Of a stretch of DNA of 64,000 bases, positions 9,022-18,320 are shown one piece after another (positions within the stretch are counted from its first letter, which is position 1; the number at the start of each line of letters is the position of its first letter). This stretch comes from Betaproteobacteria bacterium Ga0077527 (lineage in GTDB: Bacteria; Pseudomonadota; Gammaproteobacteria; Burkholderiales; SG8-41), in the NCBI GenBank assembly GCA_001464815.1, contig LNDW01000018.1, forward strand, positions 62,001-126,000. The letters are read 5' to 3'. The notes under the pieces are model-generated. The model was not told the DNA's origin. It saw only the letters and a list, made by a program, of their open reading frames with translations, and did no database searches. A program made the translations under genes and the position numbers.

Positions 9022-9835
9022 TCTCAAAGGCAGAACCATTTTTATCACCGGTGCCAGCCGCGGCATCGGCCGCGCCATCGCGCTGCGCTGCGCGCGGGAC
9101 GGCGCCAGCATCGTGGTCGCCGCGAAGTCAGCCGAGCCGCATCCGAAGCTGCCGGGCACCATTCACAGCGTCGCGGCAGAAATCGAAGCTGCCGGTGGTC
9201 GCGCGCTGCCGCTGCTGCTGGATGTCCGCGATGAACAGGCCATCGCCTCGGCGGTTCAACAGGCGGCGGAACATTTCGGCGGCATCGACGCGCTGGTCAA
9301 CAACGCCAGCGCGATCCAGTTGACCGGCACGCTGCTGACGCCGGCCAAGCGCTTCGACCTGATGTTCGGTGTCAATGTGCGCGGCACCTTCCTCTGCTCG
9401 CAGGCCTGCCTGCCGCATCTGGCGAGGGGCGTGAATCCGCACATCCTCAACCTGTCGCCGCCGCTGGCGATGCAGGCGAAATGGTTTGCCGGGCATGTTG
9501 CCTACACCATGGCCAAGTACGGCATGAGCCAGTGCACGCTGGGCATGTCGGCCGAGTTCCGCGCGCAGGGCATCGCGGTGAATTCGCTGTGGCCGCGCAC
9601 CACCATCGCCACCGCCGCGATCGAGGTCAATTTCCCGGAGGCCGTACTGAAGGCCAGTCGCAAACCCGATATCATGGCCGACGCGGCGCATGTGATTCTC
9701 AGGCGCGACAGCCGCCAGGCCACCGGCAATTTCTACATAGACGAAACCGTGCTGCGTGAGGAAGGTGTCACCGACTTCGCGCCCTACGCGGTCACCCCCG
9801 GCGGTCCGCTGCAGACCGACCTGTTTCTTGAATAG
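9014..9835 (+). CDS. short-chain dehydrogenase (HSDL2-like)
   Basis: A 273-residue SDR oxidoreductase with the cofactor motif TGASRGIG near residues 13-20, the NNAS motif, and the active-site YTMAK (Tyr and Lys both present). I chose the GTG at 9014 because GGAGG at 9003-9007 precedes it; an upstream ATG at 8990 lies inside fadE. The gene overlaps fadE by 8 bases. Its C-terminus resembles the SDR part of HSDL2 proteins, which are linked to lipid metabolism. The substrate is unknown. Confidence 0.88.
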   Translation: MADLKGRTIFITGASRGIGRAIALRCARDGASIVVAAKSAEPHPKLPGTIHSVAAEIEAAGGRALPLLLDVRDEQAIASAVQQAAEHFGGIDALVNNASAIQLTGTLLTPAKRFDLMFGVNVRGTFLCSQACLPHLARGVNPHILNLSPPLAMQAKWFAGHVAYTMAKYGMSQCTLGMSAEFRAQGIAVNSLWPRTTIATAAIEVNFPEAVLKASRKPDIMADAAHVILRRDSRQATGNFYIDETVLREEGVTDFAPYAVTPGGPLQTDLFLE

Positions 9836-9856
9836 GTTTTTGCCAGGAGGAGAAAA

Positions 9857-9880
9857 TCATGAATCAAAACAATAATTTAT
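9857..9880 (+). repeat. AT-rich interspersed motif, copy spanning the fadD start codon
   Basis: Contains AATCAAAACAAT and a TTTAT right flank, followed by GAATGAC as after the copy at 33393. It overlaps the ATG at 9859 and encodes the Asn-rich N-terminus MNQNNNLSND. Confidence 0.6.
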
Positions 9881-11685
9881 CGAATGACGTATCGCATGTC
9901 ATCAGCCATGCCGAAGCAGGCACCCTCGACGGCCTGTTCCGCGAGCGGGTCAAACGCACGCCGGACATCACTGCCTACAAGGCCTGGAACGAAACCCACG
10001 CCAACTGGCGCGACTACAGTTGGGCGCAGATCGACCGCCAGATCGCGCGCTGGCAGACGGCACTCGAAAAAGATGGTGTGAAGCCCGGCGAACGGGTTGC
10101 GATGATGCTGCGCAACTCGCCGGAGTGGGTGATTTACGACCAGGCCGCGCTGGGCCTGGGACTGGTCACGGTGCCGCTGTATACCCAGGATCGTGCCGAC
10201 AACGTCGCCTACATCATCAACGATTCCGGCTGCCGCGTGCTGCTGATCGAGGGCGACGAGCACTGGCAGTTGTTGCGCGAAGTGATGCCGGTGATGAAGG
10301 GCCTGACCCGCGTGCTCACCGTGCAAAAGCTGGGCACGCCTGCCGGCGATCCGCGCGTGCAGTGCATCGATGACTGGCTGCCCGATGATGGCGGTGCCAC
10401 ACGCCACCTCGAACGCCCCGGCAACACGCTGGCGACCATTGTCTACACCTCGGGCACCACCGGGCGGCCGAAAGGGGTGATGCTGTCGCACGACAACATC
10501 CTCAGTAACACCGCGTCCGCGCTGTCGGTGCTGGCCACGAACCATGACGACATCTTCATGTCCTTCCTGCCGCTGTCGCACACTTTCGAGCGCACCTGCG
10601 GCTACTACCTGACGATCATGGCCGGCTCGGTCACCGCCTACGCGCGTTCGATCCCGCAGCTCGCGGAAGACCTGCAGAACATCCGGCCGACGATGCTGAT
10701 CTCGGTGCCGCGCATCTACGAGCGCATTTGGGGCGCGATTCGCGCCAAGCTCGATGAAGGCCCGCCGGTACGCAAAAAACTGTTCCTGCTCGCGGCTGAA
10801 GTCGGCTATGCACGCTTCGAGCACGCCCAGGGCCGCGGGCCGTGGAGACCGTCCTTCCTGCTCTGGCCGCTGCTCAACAAGCTGGTCGCCTCCAAGGTGC
10901 TGGCGCGGCTCGGCGGCCGGCTGCGTTACGCGCTGTCCGGCGGTGCCGCGCTGCCGCCCGACATCTCGCGCATTTTCATCGGGCTCGGCCTGCCCATCCT
11001 GCAGGGCTACGGCCTCACCGAAACCAGCCCGATTGCCACCGCCAACAAGCCGGGCAACAACATTCCGGCAAGTGTTGGCCAGCCGATTCCCGGCATCGAG
11101 ATCAAGCTCGGCGAGCGCGGCGCGGTGCTGATCAGGGGGCCCAACGTGATGATGGGCTACTGGAACAACGAGGAAGCCACGCACGCGATGATCCAGTCCG
11201 ACGGCTGGCTCAATTCCGGCGACACCGGACGCATCGGCGAGCAGGGGCATCTGTTCATCACCGGCCGCCTGAAGGAAATCATCGTGCTCTCCAACGGCGA
11301 GAAGGTGCCGCCCAACGACATGGAGGCCGCGATTGCACGCGATCCGCTGTTCGATCAGGTGATGCTGCTCGGCGAGGGCAAGCCCTTCCTGTCGGTGATG
11401 ACCGTGCTCAACCGCGATCACTGGCAGAAACTGGCCGCCGAAGCCGGTCTCGACGGCGCCAGCGAGGAGGTGCTGCGCGGCAAGGCGGCCGAGCAACTGG
11501 TGCTGCAGCGGGTTGCGGCACAAATCACCGAATTCCCCGGTTACGCGCAGATCCGCCGCGCCACCGCGACCCTCGAACCCTGGACCATCGAAAACGGCCT
11601 GCTCACACCGACCATGAAACTGAAGCGGGCGAAGGTGATGGAGAAGTTCAATGCCGAGATCGACCTGATGTATGGCAGGCAGTGA
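9859..11685 (+). CDS. fadD: long-chain acyl-CoA synthetase (AMP-forming)
   Basis: A 608-residue adenylate-forming ligase that would activate free fatty acids to acyl-CoA for the adjacent beta-oxidation enzymes. Visible motifs are the P-loop YTSGTTGRPKGVML near residue 196, the GYGLTETSP adenylate motif near 385, and the GDTGRIGEQGHLFITGRLKE hinge region. AGGAGG at 9845-9850 fits the ATG. The N-terminal dozen residues are Asn-rich because an AT-rich motif copy overlaps the start. The architecture is that of the eukaryote-like long-chain (AMP-binding, FAA/ACSL-like) group, so fadD is a functional label rather than strict orthology to E. coli. Confidence 0.92.
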   Translation: MNQNNNLSNDVSHVISHAEAGTLDGLFRERVKRTPDITAYKAWNETHANWRDYSWAQIDRQIARWQTALEKDGVKPGERVAMMLRNSPEWVIYDQAALGLGLVTVPLYTQDRADNVAYIINDSGCRVLLIEGDEHWQLLREVMPVMKGLTRVLTVQKLGTPAGDPRVQCIDDWLPDDGGATRHLERPGNTLATIVYTSGTTGRPKGVMLSHDNILSNTASALSVLATNHDDIFMSFLPLSHTFERTCGYYLTIMAGSVTAYARSIPQLAEDLQNIRPTMLISVPRIYERIWGAIRAKLDEGPPVRKKLFLLAAEVGYARFEHAQGRGPWRPSFLLWPLLNKLVASKVLARLGGRLRYALSGGAALPPDISRIFIGLGLPILQGYGLTETSPIATANKPGNNIPASVGQPIPGIEIKLGERGAVLIRGPNVMMGYWNNEEATHAMIQSDGWLNSGDTGRIGEQGHLFITGRLKEIIVLSNGEKVPPNDMEAAIARDPLFDQVMLLGEGKPFLSVMTVLNRDHWQKLAAEAGLDGASEEVLRGKAAEQLVLQRVAAQITEFPGYAQIRRATATLEPWTIENGLLTPTMKLKRAKVMEKFNAEIDLMYGRQ

Positions 11686-11704
11686 TGAATGATGAGCGCA
11701 GGCA

Positions 11705-12106
11705 ATGACAGCTGAGATGACGAACCTGCCGGAGGGCAAGGAGCCGACGCTGCGAGTGATTCCGATGCCGGCGGATGCCAATTACACCGGTGACATTTTC
11801 GGCGGCTGGATCATGTCGCAGGTCGATCTGGCGGGCAGTGTGCCGGCGATCCGGCTGGCGCGGGGGCGGGTGGCGACGGTGGCGGTGAATTCCTTCAGCT
11901 TCAGGCAGCCGGTGCTGGTCGGCGACCTGGTCAGTTTTTATGCCGAGGTGATCAAGGTCGGACGGACCTCGATCACGGTCGAGGTCACCGTCTATGCCCA
12001 GCGCCGTCCCGAGGAGCGGGAGTGCGTCAAGGTCACCGAGGCGGTGCTGACTTATGTAGCCGTGGACAACCAGCGCCGCCCGCGTGTGGTTTCCGCGCAA
12101 CAATAG
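11705..12106 (+). CDS. YciA-like acyl-CoA thioesterase (hotdog fold)
   Basis: A 133-residue single hotdog-domain protein that would hydrolyse acyl-CoA to free acid and CoA. Signatures include MPADANYTGDIFGGWIMSQVD, holding the conserved Asn and Asp-Ile-Phe-Gly-Gly turn, and FRQPVLVGDLVSFYAEV. It starts 19 bases after the ligase gene. An alternative ATG at 11717 is possible. In this island it may release CoA when beta-oxidation backs up. The short spacer 11686-11704 is ATGA-rich. Confidence 0.88.
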   Translation: MTAEMTNLPEGKEPTLRVIPMPADANYTGDIFGGWIMSQVDLAGSVPAIRLARGRVATVAVNSFSFRQPVLVGDLVSFYAEVIKVGRTSITVEVTVYAQRRPEERECVKVTEAVLTYVAVDNQRRPRVVSAQQ

Positions 12107-12234
12107 GCTGCAGGGGGGCGGCTTCCCCCGGTGGCGGGGGTGCGGGGCCGGGGGCAACATGTAAAGATGCTGTCACAACCTGCCGCATGAGAGGGTGTGG
12201 CAAGTCACCTGATGTTCAAAAAAAGGGGGAGATC

Positions 12235-13488
12235 ATGAACAAGTGCTTGAAGTTGCGCATGGCCGTCGCTGCGGCGCTGGCCGGACTGAGCGGCGCTGCA
12301 CTGGCCGGGGGTTTTGGTGTTGGCACGGTCAGCGGCAGCGGCACCGGCAATGCCTATGCCGGCGGCGCAGCGGTGGCCGAGGACGCCAGCGTGGCCTGGA
12401 CCAATCCGGCAGCGATGACGCTGCTTGCACCCGGCACCGAGGTTTCGGCGGTGGGCCACCTGATTTTTCCTTCAGCCGATTTCCGCAACACCGCTTCAAC
12501 CGGCGCTTTCGCTGCGCGTGGCACGGGTGAGGGTGGCGACGGCATCGGCGTGGCCCTGATCCCCAACTTCTATCTGACCACGGCGATCAACGAACGCCTG
12601 CGCCTCGGCCTGTCGGTGAACGTGCCTTTCGGCCTCGGCAGCAATCACGACCAGGGCTGGCGCGGCCAGTTGACCGCGCTGCAGTCGCGCATCAGCACGT
12701 TGAACATCAACCCCTCGCTGGCCTACAAGGTCAATGACAGGCTGTCGCTGGGGGCCGGTGTCAGCATGCAGCACGCCGATGCCACGCTCACCGCCAACAC
12801 CGGCGCTGCGACCACCGGCAATCTGCGCCTCGAAGCTTCGGACACCGGCATGGGCTACAACCTGGGCGCGATGATCCAGGCCACTCCGGACACCCGCTTT
12901 GGCCTGACCTACCGCTCCAAGGTGCGTTACACCGTCAACGGCAGCGTCTACTTCACCGGCACCAACACCGCCGGCAACGGTTTTGCCCGTGCCGACATCA
13001 CGATGCCGGACTCGGCCTCGCTGAGCGCCGTCCACAGGCTCAACAGCAAGTGGGAACTGATGGCCGACCTGACCTGGACCGGCTGGAGCAGCATCAAGCG
13101 CCTCGACGTGCAGCGCACCAGTGGCGCGCTCTCAGGACAGGTGCTGACGACGATCCAGTTCAACTGGAAGGACACCATGCGCTACAGCGTCGGTGCCAAC
13201 TACAAATACAGCGACCGTCTGAAGCTGCGCATGGGCCTCGCCTTCGATGAGACGCCGTCCAACGATGTCGACCGCACGCCGCGGCTGCCCGACCAGGACC
13301 GCACCTGGCTTGCCTTTGGCGCGCAATACAAGCCGAACAAGCAGGGCGCCATCGAGGTGGGTTACGTCCATCAGTTCATCAAGGACGCGAGCATCAACAC
13401 CACGCCCAATCCGGCGTCGGGCCGCCTGATCGGCACCTATGAAAACAAGGTTGACATACTGACCGTATCCTATTCACACCGTTTCTGA
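12235..13488 (+). CDS. fadL: FadL/OmpP1-family outer membrane fatty acid porin
   Basis: A 417-residue outer membrane beta-barrel of the FadL/OmpP1/TodX family, which takes up long-chain fatty acids or other hydrophobic compounds. It starts with a clear signal peptide (MNKCLKLRMAVAAALAG, then AALAGGFG), with GGGGGAG just upstream. The mature N-terminus keeps the family feature of a small-residue plug (GSGTGNAYAGGAAVAEDAS) and WTNPAAM. It ends in an alternating hydrophobic strand with a C-terminal Phe (VSYSHRF), as needed for BAM-dependent insertion. Spacer 12107-12234 shows no other gene. Confidence 0.93.
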   Translation: MNKCLKLRMAVAAALAGLSGAALAGGFGVGTVSGSGTGNAYAGGAAVAEDASVAWTNPAAMTLLAPGTEVSAVGHLIFPSADFRNTASTGAFAARGTGEGGDGIGVALIPNFYLTTAINERLRLGLSVNVPFGLGSNHDQGWRGQLTALQSRISTLNINPSLAYKVNDRLSLGAGVSMQHADATLTANTGAATTGNLRLEASDTGMGYNLGAMIQATPDTRFGLTYRSKVRYTVNGSVYFTGTNTAGNGFARADITMPDSASLSAVHRLNSKWELMADLTWTGWSSIKRLDVQRTSGALSGQVLTTIQFNWKDTMRYSVGANYKYSDRLKLRMGLAFDETPSNDVDRTPRLPDQDRTWLAFGAQYKPNKQGAIEVGYVHQFIKDASINTTPNPASGRLIGTYENKVDILTVSYSHRF

Positions 13489-13507
13489 GCATCACCGGCG
13501 TTCCTGA

Positions 13508-13531
13508 AAGCGGCCTGCGGGCCGCTTTTTT
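13508..13531 (+). terminator. rho-independent terminator after fadL
   Basis: A GCGGCC/GGCCGC stem (13510-13515 and 13520-13525) with a four-base loop is followed by a run of six to seven T, 20 bases after the fadL stop. Confidence 0.85.
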
Positions 13532-13569
13532 CATGGCACCGGTCCACCGATGGCTGCCGATGCCGGTGC

Positions 13570-13575
13570 TAGAAT
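13570..13575 (+). promoter_or_regulatory. candidate -10 box for fadN-fadA
   Basis: TAGAAT lies 37 bases before the fadN start and just after the fadL terminator, where a new promoter is needed. No convincing -35 box was seen at the right distance. Confidence 0.35.
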
Positions 13576-13612
13576 CAACGCGGATACACAGCAGTCCTTC
13601 ATGGAGTTCCCC

Positions 13613-16099
13613 ATGTCCGCTTCCCCCTTCGTGGTGCGCAAGGCCGCCGTGCTTGGTGCCGGTGTGATGGGCGCGCAAATCGCCGCGCACCTCGTCAATG
13701 CCCGCGTGCCGGTGATGCTGTTCGAACTGCCGGCAAAAGAAGGGGACGCCAACGGCAATGTGCTGAAGGCACTGGCCAACCTGAAGAAGCTCGAGCCTTC
13801 ACCGCTCGCCACCCGCGATGTCGCCGATCTGATCGAGCCGGCCAATTACGACCAGCATCTTGAGCGGCTGCGCGAGTGCGACCTGATCATCGAGGCGATT
13901 TCCGAGCGTATGGACTGGAAGGCCGACCTCTACCGCAGGGTTGCGCCGTACATCGCCGACCATGCCACCTTTGCCAGCAACACCTCGGGCCTGTCGATCA
14001 ACAAACTCGCCGAGGCGATGCCGGCGGCGCAGCGGCCGCGCTTCTGCGGCGTGCATTTTTTCAACCCGCCTCGCTACATGCACCTGGTCGAGCTGATTGC
14101 CTGCAGCGGCACCGAAGCCGGCATCCTCGACGGGCTGGAGCGTTTTCTCACCACCACACTGGGCAAGGGCGTGGTGCGCGCGAAGGATACGCCGAACTTC
14201 ATCGCCAACCGCGTCGGTGTTTTTTCCATGCTCGCCACGCTGCACCACGCCGAGCGCCTCGGCATCGGTTTTGACACCGTGGATGCGCTGACCGGCGCGC
14301 TGATAGGCCGGCCGAAGAGTGCCACCTTCCGCACCGCGGATGTGGTCGGCCTCGACACCTTCGCCCACGTCGTGCACACCATGCGCGACACGCTGCCGGA
14401 AGACCCCTGGCACAGGTATTACGGCATTCCGTCATGGATGCAGAAGCTGATCGACGGCGGCGCACTGGGCCAGAAGACACGCAAAGGTGTGTACCAGAAG
14501 CCCGGCCGTGATATCCAGGTGCTCGATCTCAAGAGCGGTGATTACCGCATCGCCGACGGCAAGGCCGACGAGTCGGTGGTGGAAATCCTCAAGAACAAGA
14601 ATGTTTCGGAGCGTTTTGCGCAGCTGCATGCCTCCAGCCATCCGCAGGCGCAGTTCCTGTGGTCCATCTTCCGTGATTCCTTCCATTACTGCGCGGTGCA
14701 TCTGGAATCGATCGCGCACAATGCGCGCGACCTTGACTTCGCGATCCGCTGGGGCTTTGGCTGGAACACCGGCCCCTTTGAAATCTGGCAGTCGGCCGGC
14801 TGGCAGCAGGTGGCGGGCTGGATCGCCGAGGACATTGCCGCCGGCAAGACACTGGTCAGCACACCCTTGCCGGCTTGGGCGGCCGATGCGGCGCGCAGCG
14901 GTGTGCATCGCCAGGACGGCTCCTGGGCGCCGGCGGGCCAGGCCTACCAGCCGCGCTCCTCGCTGTCCGTTTACAAACGCCAGCACTTCCCGGACCGCCT
15001 TGTCGGCGAAGAGCGTCAATACGGCAGCACCATATTTGAAACCGATGGCGTGCGCTGCTGGAGCATGGGCGATGACGTGGCCATTGTCAGCTTCAAGAGT
15101 CGCATGCATACCATCGGCGACGAGGTGCTTGAAGGTGTGCAGCGCGCGGTGGATGAAGCCGAGCGCAATTTTGCCGGCCTGGTGATCTGGCAGACCGAGG
15201 CGCCGTTCTCGGTCGGCGCCAACCTGAAAAAAACGCCTGCAGGCGGCGCCAAACCCGCCCAGCCCTCCGCATTGGGCAAGCTGATCAAATCGGTGCGGCG
15301 CGAGGCCGAATCGATGGCGCTTAAGGCGGCGCGCCAGCTCGGCGTCGCCGACCAGTTGATGGCGGGCAAACTCGCCGAAGTCGAACATCTGGTCGAGCAG
15401 TTCCAGGTGACCACGCAACAACTCAAATACTCGATGGTGCCGACGGTGGCCGCGGTCGATGGCCTGGCGCTCGGTGGCGGCTGCGAATTCATCATGCATT
15501 GCGACCGCGCGGTGGCCACGCTGGAAAGTTACATCGGGCTGGTCGAGGTTGGTGTCGGCCTGCTGCCGGCGGGCGGCGGCTGCAAGGAATTCGCGATGCG
15601 CGCGGTGGCGGATGCCAAGGGCGGCGATCCGGCGCCCTTCCTGCAGAAATATTTCAAGACGGTGGCGATGGCCGAAGTCGGGCGCAGCGCCGAGCACGCG
15701 CGTGAGCTGGGTTATCTGCGCGCCACCGACCGCGTGGTGATGAACCGCTTCGAGCTGCTGGAGATCGCCAAATCCGAGGCCCGCGCGCTGGCCGCTGCCG
15801 GCTACCGCCCGCCGCTGCGGGCAAAAGCGATTCCGGTGCTGGGCCGCGGCGGCATCGCCACCATCCAGGCCTTTGTCGAGAACATGCACGCCGGTGGCCA
15901 CATCTCCGACCACGACCGGCTGATCGCGCTGAAGGTCGCCACCGTGATGTGCGGCGGTGATGTCGATGCCGGCAGCCTTGTCGACGAACAGTGGCTGCTT
16001 GATCTTGAGTTGCAGCACTTCATGGAACTGATGGCGACTGAAAAAACACAGGCGCGCATCGAGTTCATGCTGAAAAACGGCAAACCGCTGAGGAACTGA
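13613..16099 (+). CDS. fadN: 3-hydroxyacyl-CoA dehydrogenase / enoyl-CoA hydratase fusion (FadN order)
   Basis: An 828-residue bifunctional beta-oxidation enzyme. The NAD-binding 3-hydroxyacyl-CoA dehydrogenase comes first (VLGAGVMGAQIAAHL near residue 14; GVHFFNPPRYMH with the catalytic His near 147). The hydratase/isomerase domain is C-terminal (LALGGGCEFIMHCDRA near 618; VGVGLLPAGGGCKE). This order is opposite to E. coli FadB/FadJ and like Bacillus FadN. GGAG six bases before the ATG at 13613 sets the start; an ATG four codons upstream is possible. The thiolase gene follows after two bases, so the pair likely works as a trifunctional unit. Confidence 0.93.
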   Translation: MSASPFVVRKAAVLGAGVMGAQIAAHLVNARVPVMLFELPAKEGDANGNVLKALANLKKLEPSPLATRDVADLIEPANYDQHLERLRECDLIIEAISERMDWKADLYRRVAPYIADHATFASNTSGLSINKLAEAMPAAQRPRFCGVHFFNPPRYMHLVELIACSGTEAGILDGLERFLTTTLGKGVVRAKDTPNFIANRVGVFSMLATLHHAERLGIGFDTVDALTGALIGRPKSATFRTADVVGLDTFAHVVHTMRDTLPEDPWHRYYGIPSWMQKLIDGGALGQKTRKGVYQKPGRDIQVLDLKSGDYRIADGKADESVVEILKNKNVSERFAQLHASSHPQAQFLWSIFRDSFHYCAVHLESIAHNARDLDFAIRWGFGWNTGPFEIWQSAGWQQVAGWIAEDIAAGKTLVSTPLPAWAADAARSGVHRQDGSWAPAGQAYQPRSSLSVYKRQHFPDRLVGEERQYGSTIFETDGVRCWSMGDDVAIVSFKSRMHTIGDEVLEGVQRAVDEAERNFAGLVIWQTEAPFSVGANLKKTPAGGAKPAQPSALGKLIKSVRREAESMALKAARQLGVADQLMAGKLAEVEHLVEQFQVTTQQLKYSMVPTVAAVDGLALGGGCEFIMHCDRAVATLESYIGLVEVGVGLLPAGGGCKEFAMRAVADAKGGDPAPFLQKYFKTVAMAEVGRSAEHARELGYLRATDRVVMNRFELLEIAKSEARALAAAGYRPPLRAKAIPVLGRGGIATIQAFVENMHAGGHISDHDRLIALKVATVMCGGDVDAGSLVDEQWLLDLELQHFMELMATEKTQARIEFMLKNGKPLRN

Positions 16100-16101
16100 C
16101 C

Positions 16102-17301
16102 ATGGGCCGACAAATCCAGGACGCCTACATTGTCGCCGCCACCCGCTCCGCGGTGGGCAAGGCGCCGCGCGGCATGTTGCGCGCGACGCGGCCCGACGAT
16201 CTGCTGGCGCATGTGCTGAAAGCCGCCGTGGCGCAGTGTCCCGGGCTGGACCTGCACGAAGTTGGCGACGTGATCACCGGCTGCGCGATGCCCGAGGGCG
16301 AGCAGGGCATGAACGTGGCGCGTATCGGCCTCTTGCTGGCGGGTTTTCCCGACACCGTGCCGGGGCTGACCATCAACCGTTTCTGTTCATCCGGCGTGCA
16401 GGCCGTGGCCGATGCCGCGGCCCGTATACGTCTCGGTGAAGCCGACGTGATGATTGCCGCCGGCACTGAAAGCATGAGCCTCGTGCCGATGGGCGGCAAC
16501 AAGCCGAGTTTCAGTCCGGCGATTTTCGAAAACGATGCGAACTACGCCATCGCCTACGGCATGGGCATCACCGCGGAACGGGTTGCCGAAAAATGGAAGG
16601 TCAGCCGCGAAGACCAGGACCTGTTCGCCGCCGAAAGCCACCGCCGCGCCATTCATGCGGCCGACCAGGGTGAGTTCAAGAACGAAATCGCGCCATTCGA
16701 GGTCATCGAACGCCAGCCCGATCTCGCCACGCGTGAAGTGAACGTCAAACGCAAAACCCTGGCGCAGGATGAAGGTCCGCGCCGCGACACTTCGGTCGAG
16801 GCGCTGGCGAAGCTGAAGCCCGCCTTCGCCGCAAGGGGCAGCGTCACCGCCGGCAACAGTTCGCAGATGTCGGACGGTGCCGGCGCCGTGGTGCTGATGA
16901 GTGAGGCTGCTCTCAAGCGTTACAACCTCAAGCCGCTGGGCCGTTTTGTTGCTTTTGCGGTGGCCGGTGTGCCGCCTGATGTGATGGGCATCGGCCCGGT
17001 GCAGGCGATACCCAAAGTGCTAAAGCAGGCGGGCTTGAACCTGTCGCAACTCGACTGGATTGAACTCAACGAGGCATTTGCCGCGCAGGCGCTGGCGGTG
17101 ATGCGTGAGCTGGGGCTTGATCCGGCGAAGGTCAATCCGCTGGGCGGCGCGATTGCGCTGGGCCATCCGCTGGGTGCCACCGGCGCGATCCGCGTCGCGA
17201 CGCTGCTGCACGGCCTGCGCCGCCGGCGGCAGAAATACGGCATGGTCAGCATGTGCATCGGCACCGGCATGGGCGCGGCCGGCGTGTTCGAAGCGCTTTG
17301 A
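16102..17301 (+). CDS. fadA: acetyl-CoA acyltransferase (3-ketoacyl-CoA thiolase)
   Basis: A 399-residue thiolase that cleaves 3-ketoacyl-CoA with CoA, the last beta-oxidation step. The nucleophilic Cys is at about residue 95 ([10 protein letters not shown]), the His at about 355 (GHPLGATGA), and the second Cys at about 385 ([12 protein letters not shown]). The length is typical. It begins two bases after the fadN stop. Named fadA by function and context; its closest relatives may be labelled FadI or generic acetyl-CoA acetyltransferase. Confidence 0.93.
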   Translation: MGRQIQDAYIVAATRSAVGKAPRGMLRATRPDDLLAHVLKAAVAQCPGLDLHEVGDVITGCAMPEGEQGMNVARIGLLLAGFPDTVPGLTINRFCSSGVQAVADAAARIRLGEADVMIAAGTESMSLVPMGGNKPSFSPAIFENDANYAIAYGMGITAERVAEKWKVSREDQDLFAAESHRRAIHAADQGEFKNEIAPFEVIERQPDLATREVNVKRKTLAQDEGPRRDTSVEALAKLKPAFAARGSVTAGNSSQMSDGAGAVVLMSEAALKRYNLKPLGRFVAFAVAGVPPDVMGIGPVQAIPKVLKQAGLNLSQLDWIELNEAFAAQALAVMRELGLDPAKVNPLGGAIALGHPLGATGAIRVATLLHGLRRRRQKYGMVSMCIGTGMGAAGVFEAL

Positions 17302-17330
17302 CACCCGGCCGGCCCCCGCGGATCAAAAAT

Positions 17331-17354
17331 TATTCAATAAAAACAAATACTTAT
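17331..17354 (+). repeat. AT-rich interspersed motif, copy between convergent genes
   Basis: One of the best copies: TATTCAATAAAAACAA followed by an AT run ending CTTAT. It lies between the ends of fadA and the EAL gene, so it is not placed as a promoter element for either. Confidence 0.75.
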
Positions 17355-17374
17355 TGAATTCCCCGTGCGGCTGT

Positions 17375-18238
17375 TCAAGGCACGGGCGCAGCCGCAGCTG
17401 GTGGCGGGCGCAGGCTGTCCAGCGCGACCGGACGCGCGACACCGAATCCCTGGGCAAAATCGAAACTTATCTCGCGCAGCTTGTTGAGGATGTCCGGGGT
17501 TTCGACGCTGCTCGCGATCACGCGCATGCCCAGGCGCTGGCAGGTCAGGCTGATCGCCTTCACCCGCGCCAGGTCGCCAGGGTTCTTCAGGATGTTCTGG
17601 ATCATCCCGCCATCCACTTTCAGGTAGTCCACCGGCAGCGCGCGCACGTGCTCGAAGGACACCTTGACGCTGCCGAAATTGTCGAGCGCGAACTTGCAGC
17701 CGCGGGTATGCAGTGTGGTGATCAGCCGCTGCGCCGCGTCGGTGTGCGCCAGCACATCCAGTTCCTCCAGCTCGAAACACAGGCGGTGGCCGGGCAGGTC
17801 GTGTTCGCGCAGTTGTGCGCGCACGCGCTCCGGAAATTCGGGATCGAGCAGCGAATCGGCCGAGAGATTGATGCAGCACATCGGCGCGCGGTGCTCCTCG
17901 CCGCCGGCCGCGCACCAGGCGACGGTCTTGCGCAGCACCCAGTTGTCGATCTCGCCGAGCATGCCCAGCGCCTCGGCCACCGGGAAGAATCCGCCCGGCG
18001 GCAGCAGGTTGTCTTCCTCTTCCTTCAGCCGCAGCAGCACTTCGAGCGCGACTTCGTCGGCAAGCCGGGGCTTTATGCCGGCTATGCGCTGGGCATAGAG
18101 CAGGAAATGATCGTCGCTGAGCGCCTTGCGCAGGCGTGCTTCCGGGTTGTCCCAGCCGAGCACGTCTTCGGTGATGGTGCGCAGGTACAGCGCGTTGCCG
18201 TCCGCGCGGGGGGTCGCTCCATCATGGGGTGCGTTCAT
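17375..18238 (-). CDS. EAL-domain protein with altered metal-site motif
   Basis: A protein of about 287 residues that is essentially one EAL domain, the fold of cyclic-di-GMP phosphodiesterases, without GGDEF, PAS or membrane segments. The EAL motif reads EVLLR. NLS, the ELEE glutamate, KVD and SSVET are kept, but the usual DDFG metal-binding pair reads DNFG. The tail is Pro/Ala-rich. The change in the second Asp suggests reduced or no hydrolysis, perhaps a c-di-GMP sensor. Start chosen at MNAPHDG (18238); MPTMNA at 18247 is an alternative. It is convergent with the thiolase gene. Confidence 0.8.
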   Translation of the reverse strand: MNAPHDGATPRADGNALYLRTITEDVLGWDNPEARLRKALSDDHFLLYAQRIAGIKPRLADEVALEVLLRLKEEEDNLLPPGGFFPVAEALGMLGEIDNWVLRKTVAWCAAGGEEHRAPMCCINLSADSLLDPEFPERVRAQLREHDLPGHRLCFELEELDVLAHTDAAQRLITTLHTRGCKFALDNFGSVKVSFEHVRALPVDYLKVDGGMIQNILKNPGDLARVKAISLTCQRLGMRVIASSVETPDILNKLREISFDFAQGFGVARPVALDSLRPPPAAAAPVP

Positions 18239-18320
18239 CGTGGGCATCGTGCGGAGTACTCCGGCGATAACGGCAGGCGGCGGCGGAACTTGAGGGTCGG
18301 GCCCCGCCGTGCCTGCGGCC

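Noticed and set aside
12022-12234. Longer N-terminus for the FadL-type porin
   Set aside because: It would bury the signal peptide; the ATG at 12235 has a good ribosome site and starts the signal sequence.
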